DNA of 64,000 nucleotides from contig NZ_SMGG01000003.1 of the NCBI RefSeq assembly GCF_004339245.1, positions 1,116,770 to 1,180,769 of the forward strand. Reading direction: 5' to 3'. Shown here piece by piece: positions 63,722 through 64,000 of the stretch (position 1 is its first letter; every line of letters starts with the position of its first letter). A program made the translations under genes and the position numbers. Source of the stretch: Seleniivibrio woodruffii. Lineage in GTDB: Bacteria; Chrysiogenota; Deferribacteres; Deferribacterales; Geovibrionaceae. The notes under the pieces were generated by a model, which was not told the origin of the DNA, ran no database searches, and saw only the letters and a list, made by a program, of their open reading frames with translations.

Positions 63722-64000
63722 ATTAATATCCTCATACGTAGACGAAGAGGCCTCGTCTCTGGAAAGACAGGCTGTTGAAAAACACATGGCAGGCTGTCAG
63801 TCCTGTCGTGACGAGCTTACAAATCAGCTGAGACTGAAAGACATGGTGAAACTCTCCTATGAAAAGACAATGGACATAGACATGTCCAGATCGATCATGG
63901 CGATGATCGCCCCTCAGGCCGCAAAGCCTGCTGTTAAGAAGGTCTCGTTCTATAAAAAATTCTCTGTTTTTGCGGCGGCGGCTGCGGCTCTGTTTGTTCT
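63699..64000 (+). CDS. Zinc-binding anti-sigma factor, N-terminal part (cut by window edge)
   Basis: About 100 residues visible. MECTRFHRLISSYVDEEAS and KHMAGCQSC form the zf-HC2 anti-sigma pattern (HxxxCxxC, with an upstream Cys at position 3). A membrane helix begins near residue 90 (FSVFAAAAAALFV). It should hold the sigma factor encoded just upstream. The periplasmic part lies beyond the window. Confidence 0.85.
   Translation, partial: MECTRFHRLISSYVDEEASSLERQAVEKHMAGCQSCRDELTNQLRLKDMVKLSYEKTMDIDMSRSIMAMIAPQAAKPAVKKVSFYKKFSVFAAAAAALFV

Noticed and set aside
1-64000. CRISPR array, prophage or integrated element with integrase
   Set aside because: No regularly spaced direct repeats, cas genes, phage structural genes, integrase or transposase were found.

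Overview
The window reads as chromosomal DNA of a Gram-negative anaerobe. It encodes an RND efflux pump with an outer-membrane factor and an LPS-type family 9 glycosyltransferase. It also has a complete Rnf ion-pumping complex, oxygen-sensitive class III and B12-dependent class II ribonucleotide reductases, the oxygen-independent (cbi) cobalamin route, and MqnA of the futalosine menaquinone pathway. Together with mid GC content and frequent TTG/GTG starts this fits Deferribacterota (Geovibrio/Seleniivibrio-like). That assignment is inference from gene content, not from a marker-gene comparison. No prophage, CRISPR array, rRNA or complete insertion sequence was seen.

Layout: 1-7.0 kb holds a partial ABC-F ATPase and a TetR-acrA-acrB-oprM efflux operon whose operator lies between the -35 and -10. 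7-13 kb holds a four-module hybrid histidine kinase and a convergent NMT1-PAS-GGDEF gene broken by an in-frame TGA, separated by a 194-bp element with terminal inverted repeats. 13-16.1 kb holds an unusual three-gene cassette: a soluble ABC ATPase, a HypB/UreG-like GTPase, and a leaderless 'substrate-binding protein' with a DUF1858-like N-terminus. 16.3-19.6 kb holds a cobalamin riboswitch followed by a class III ribonucleotide reductase whose glycyl-radical domain is a separate 55-residue gene, then its activase. 19.7-29.7 kb is housekeeping: dgt, a TPR protein, zapB-zapA, a 6S RNA candidate, rarA, fau, rny, ymdB, nadA, rpiB, comEB.

29.7-34.5 kb is rnfCDGEAB, translationally chained to rpiB-comEB. 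35.7-40.2 kb is cbiDEFGHJ on the minus strand, divergent from pyrFE. 41.7-52.3 kb is a long run of tightly packed plus-strand genes (PilZ, STAS, rlmN, bcp, xseB, ispA, dxs, tlyA, nadK, recN, dedA, M23 peptidase). 52.4-57.2 kb has two glycosyltransferases and the B12-dependent reductase nrdJ, which has a structured leader containing an intrinsic terminator. 57.6-64 kb has an Rrf2 regulator, tRNA-Gln, proBA-nadD-rsfS-trmL-mqnA, and an ECF sigma factor with its zinc-binding anti-sigma factor (cut by the window edge).

A unifying theme is cobalamin and deoxynucleotide supply. The cell makes B12 (cbi operon) and owns a B12-dependent reductase (nrdJ). A B12 riboswitch appears to shut off the B12-independent anaerobic reductase (nrdD) when the cofactor is plentiful. 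dGTPase lies next to the latter. Three families of dispersed palindromic intergenic repeats mark many gene ends.
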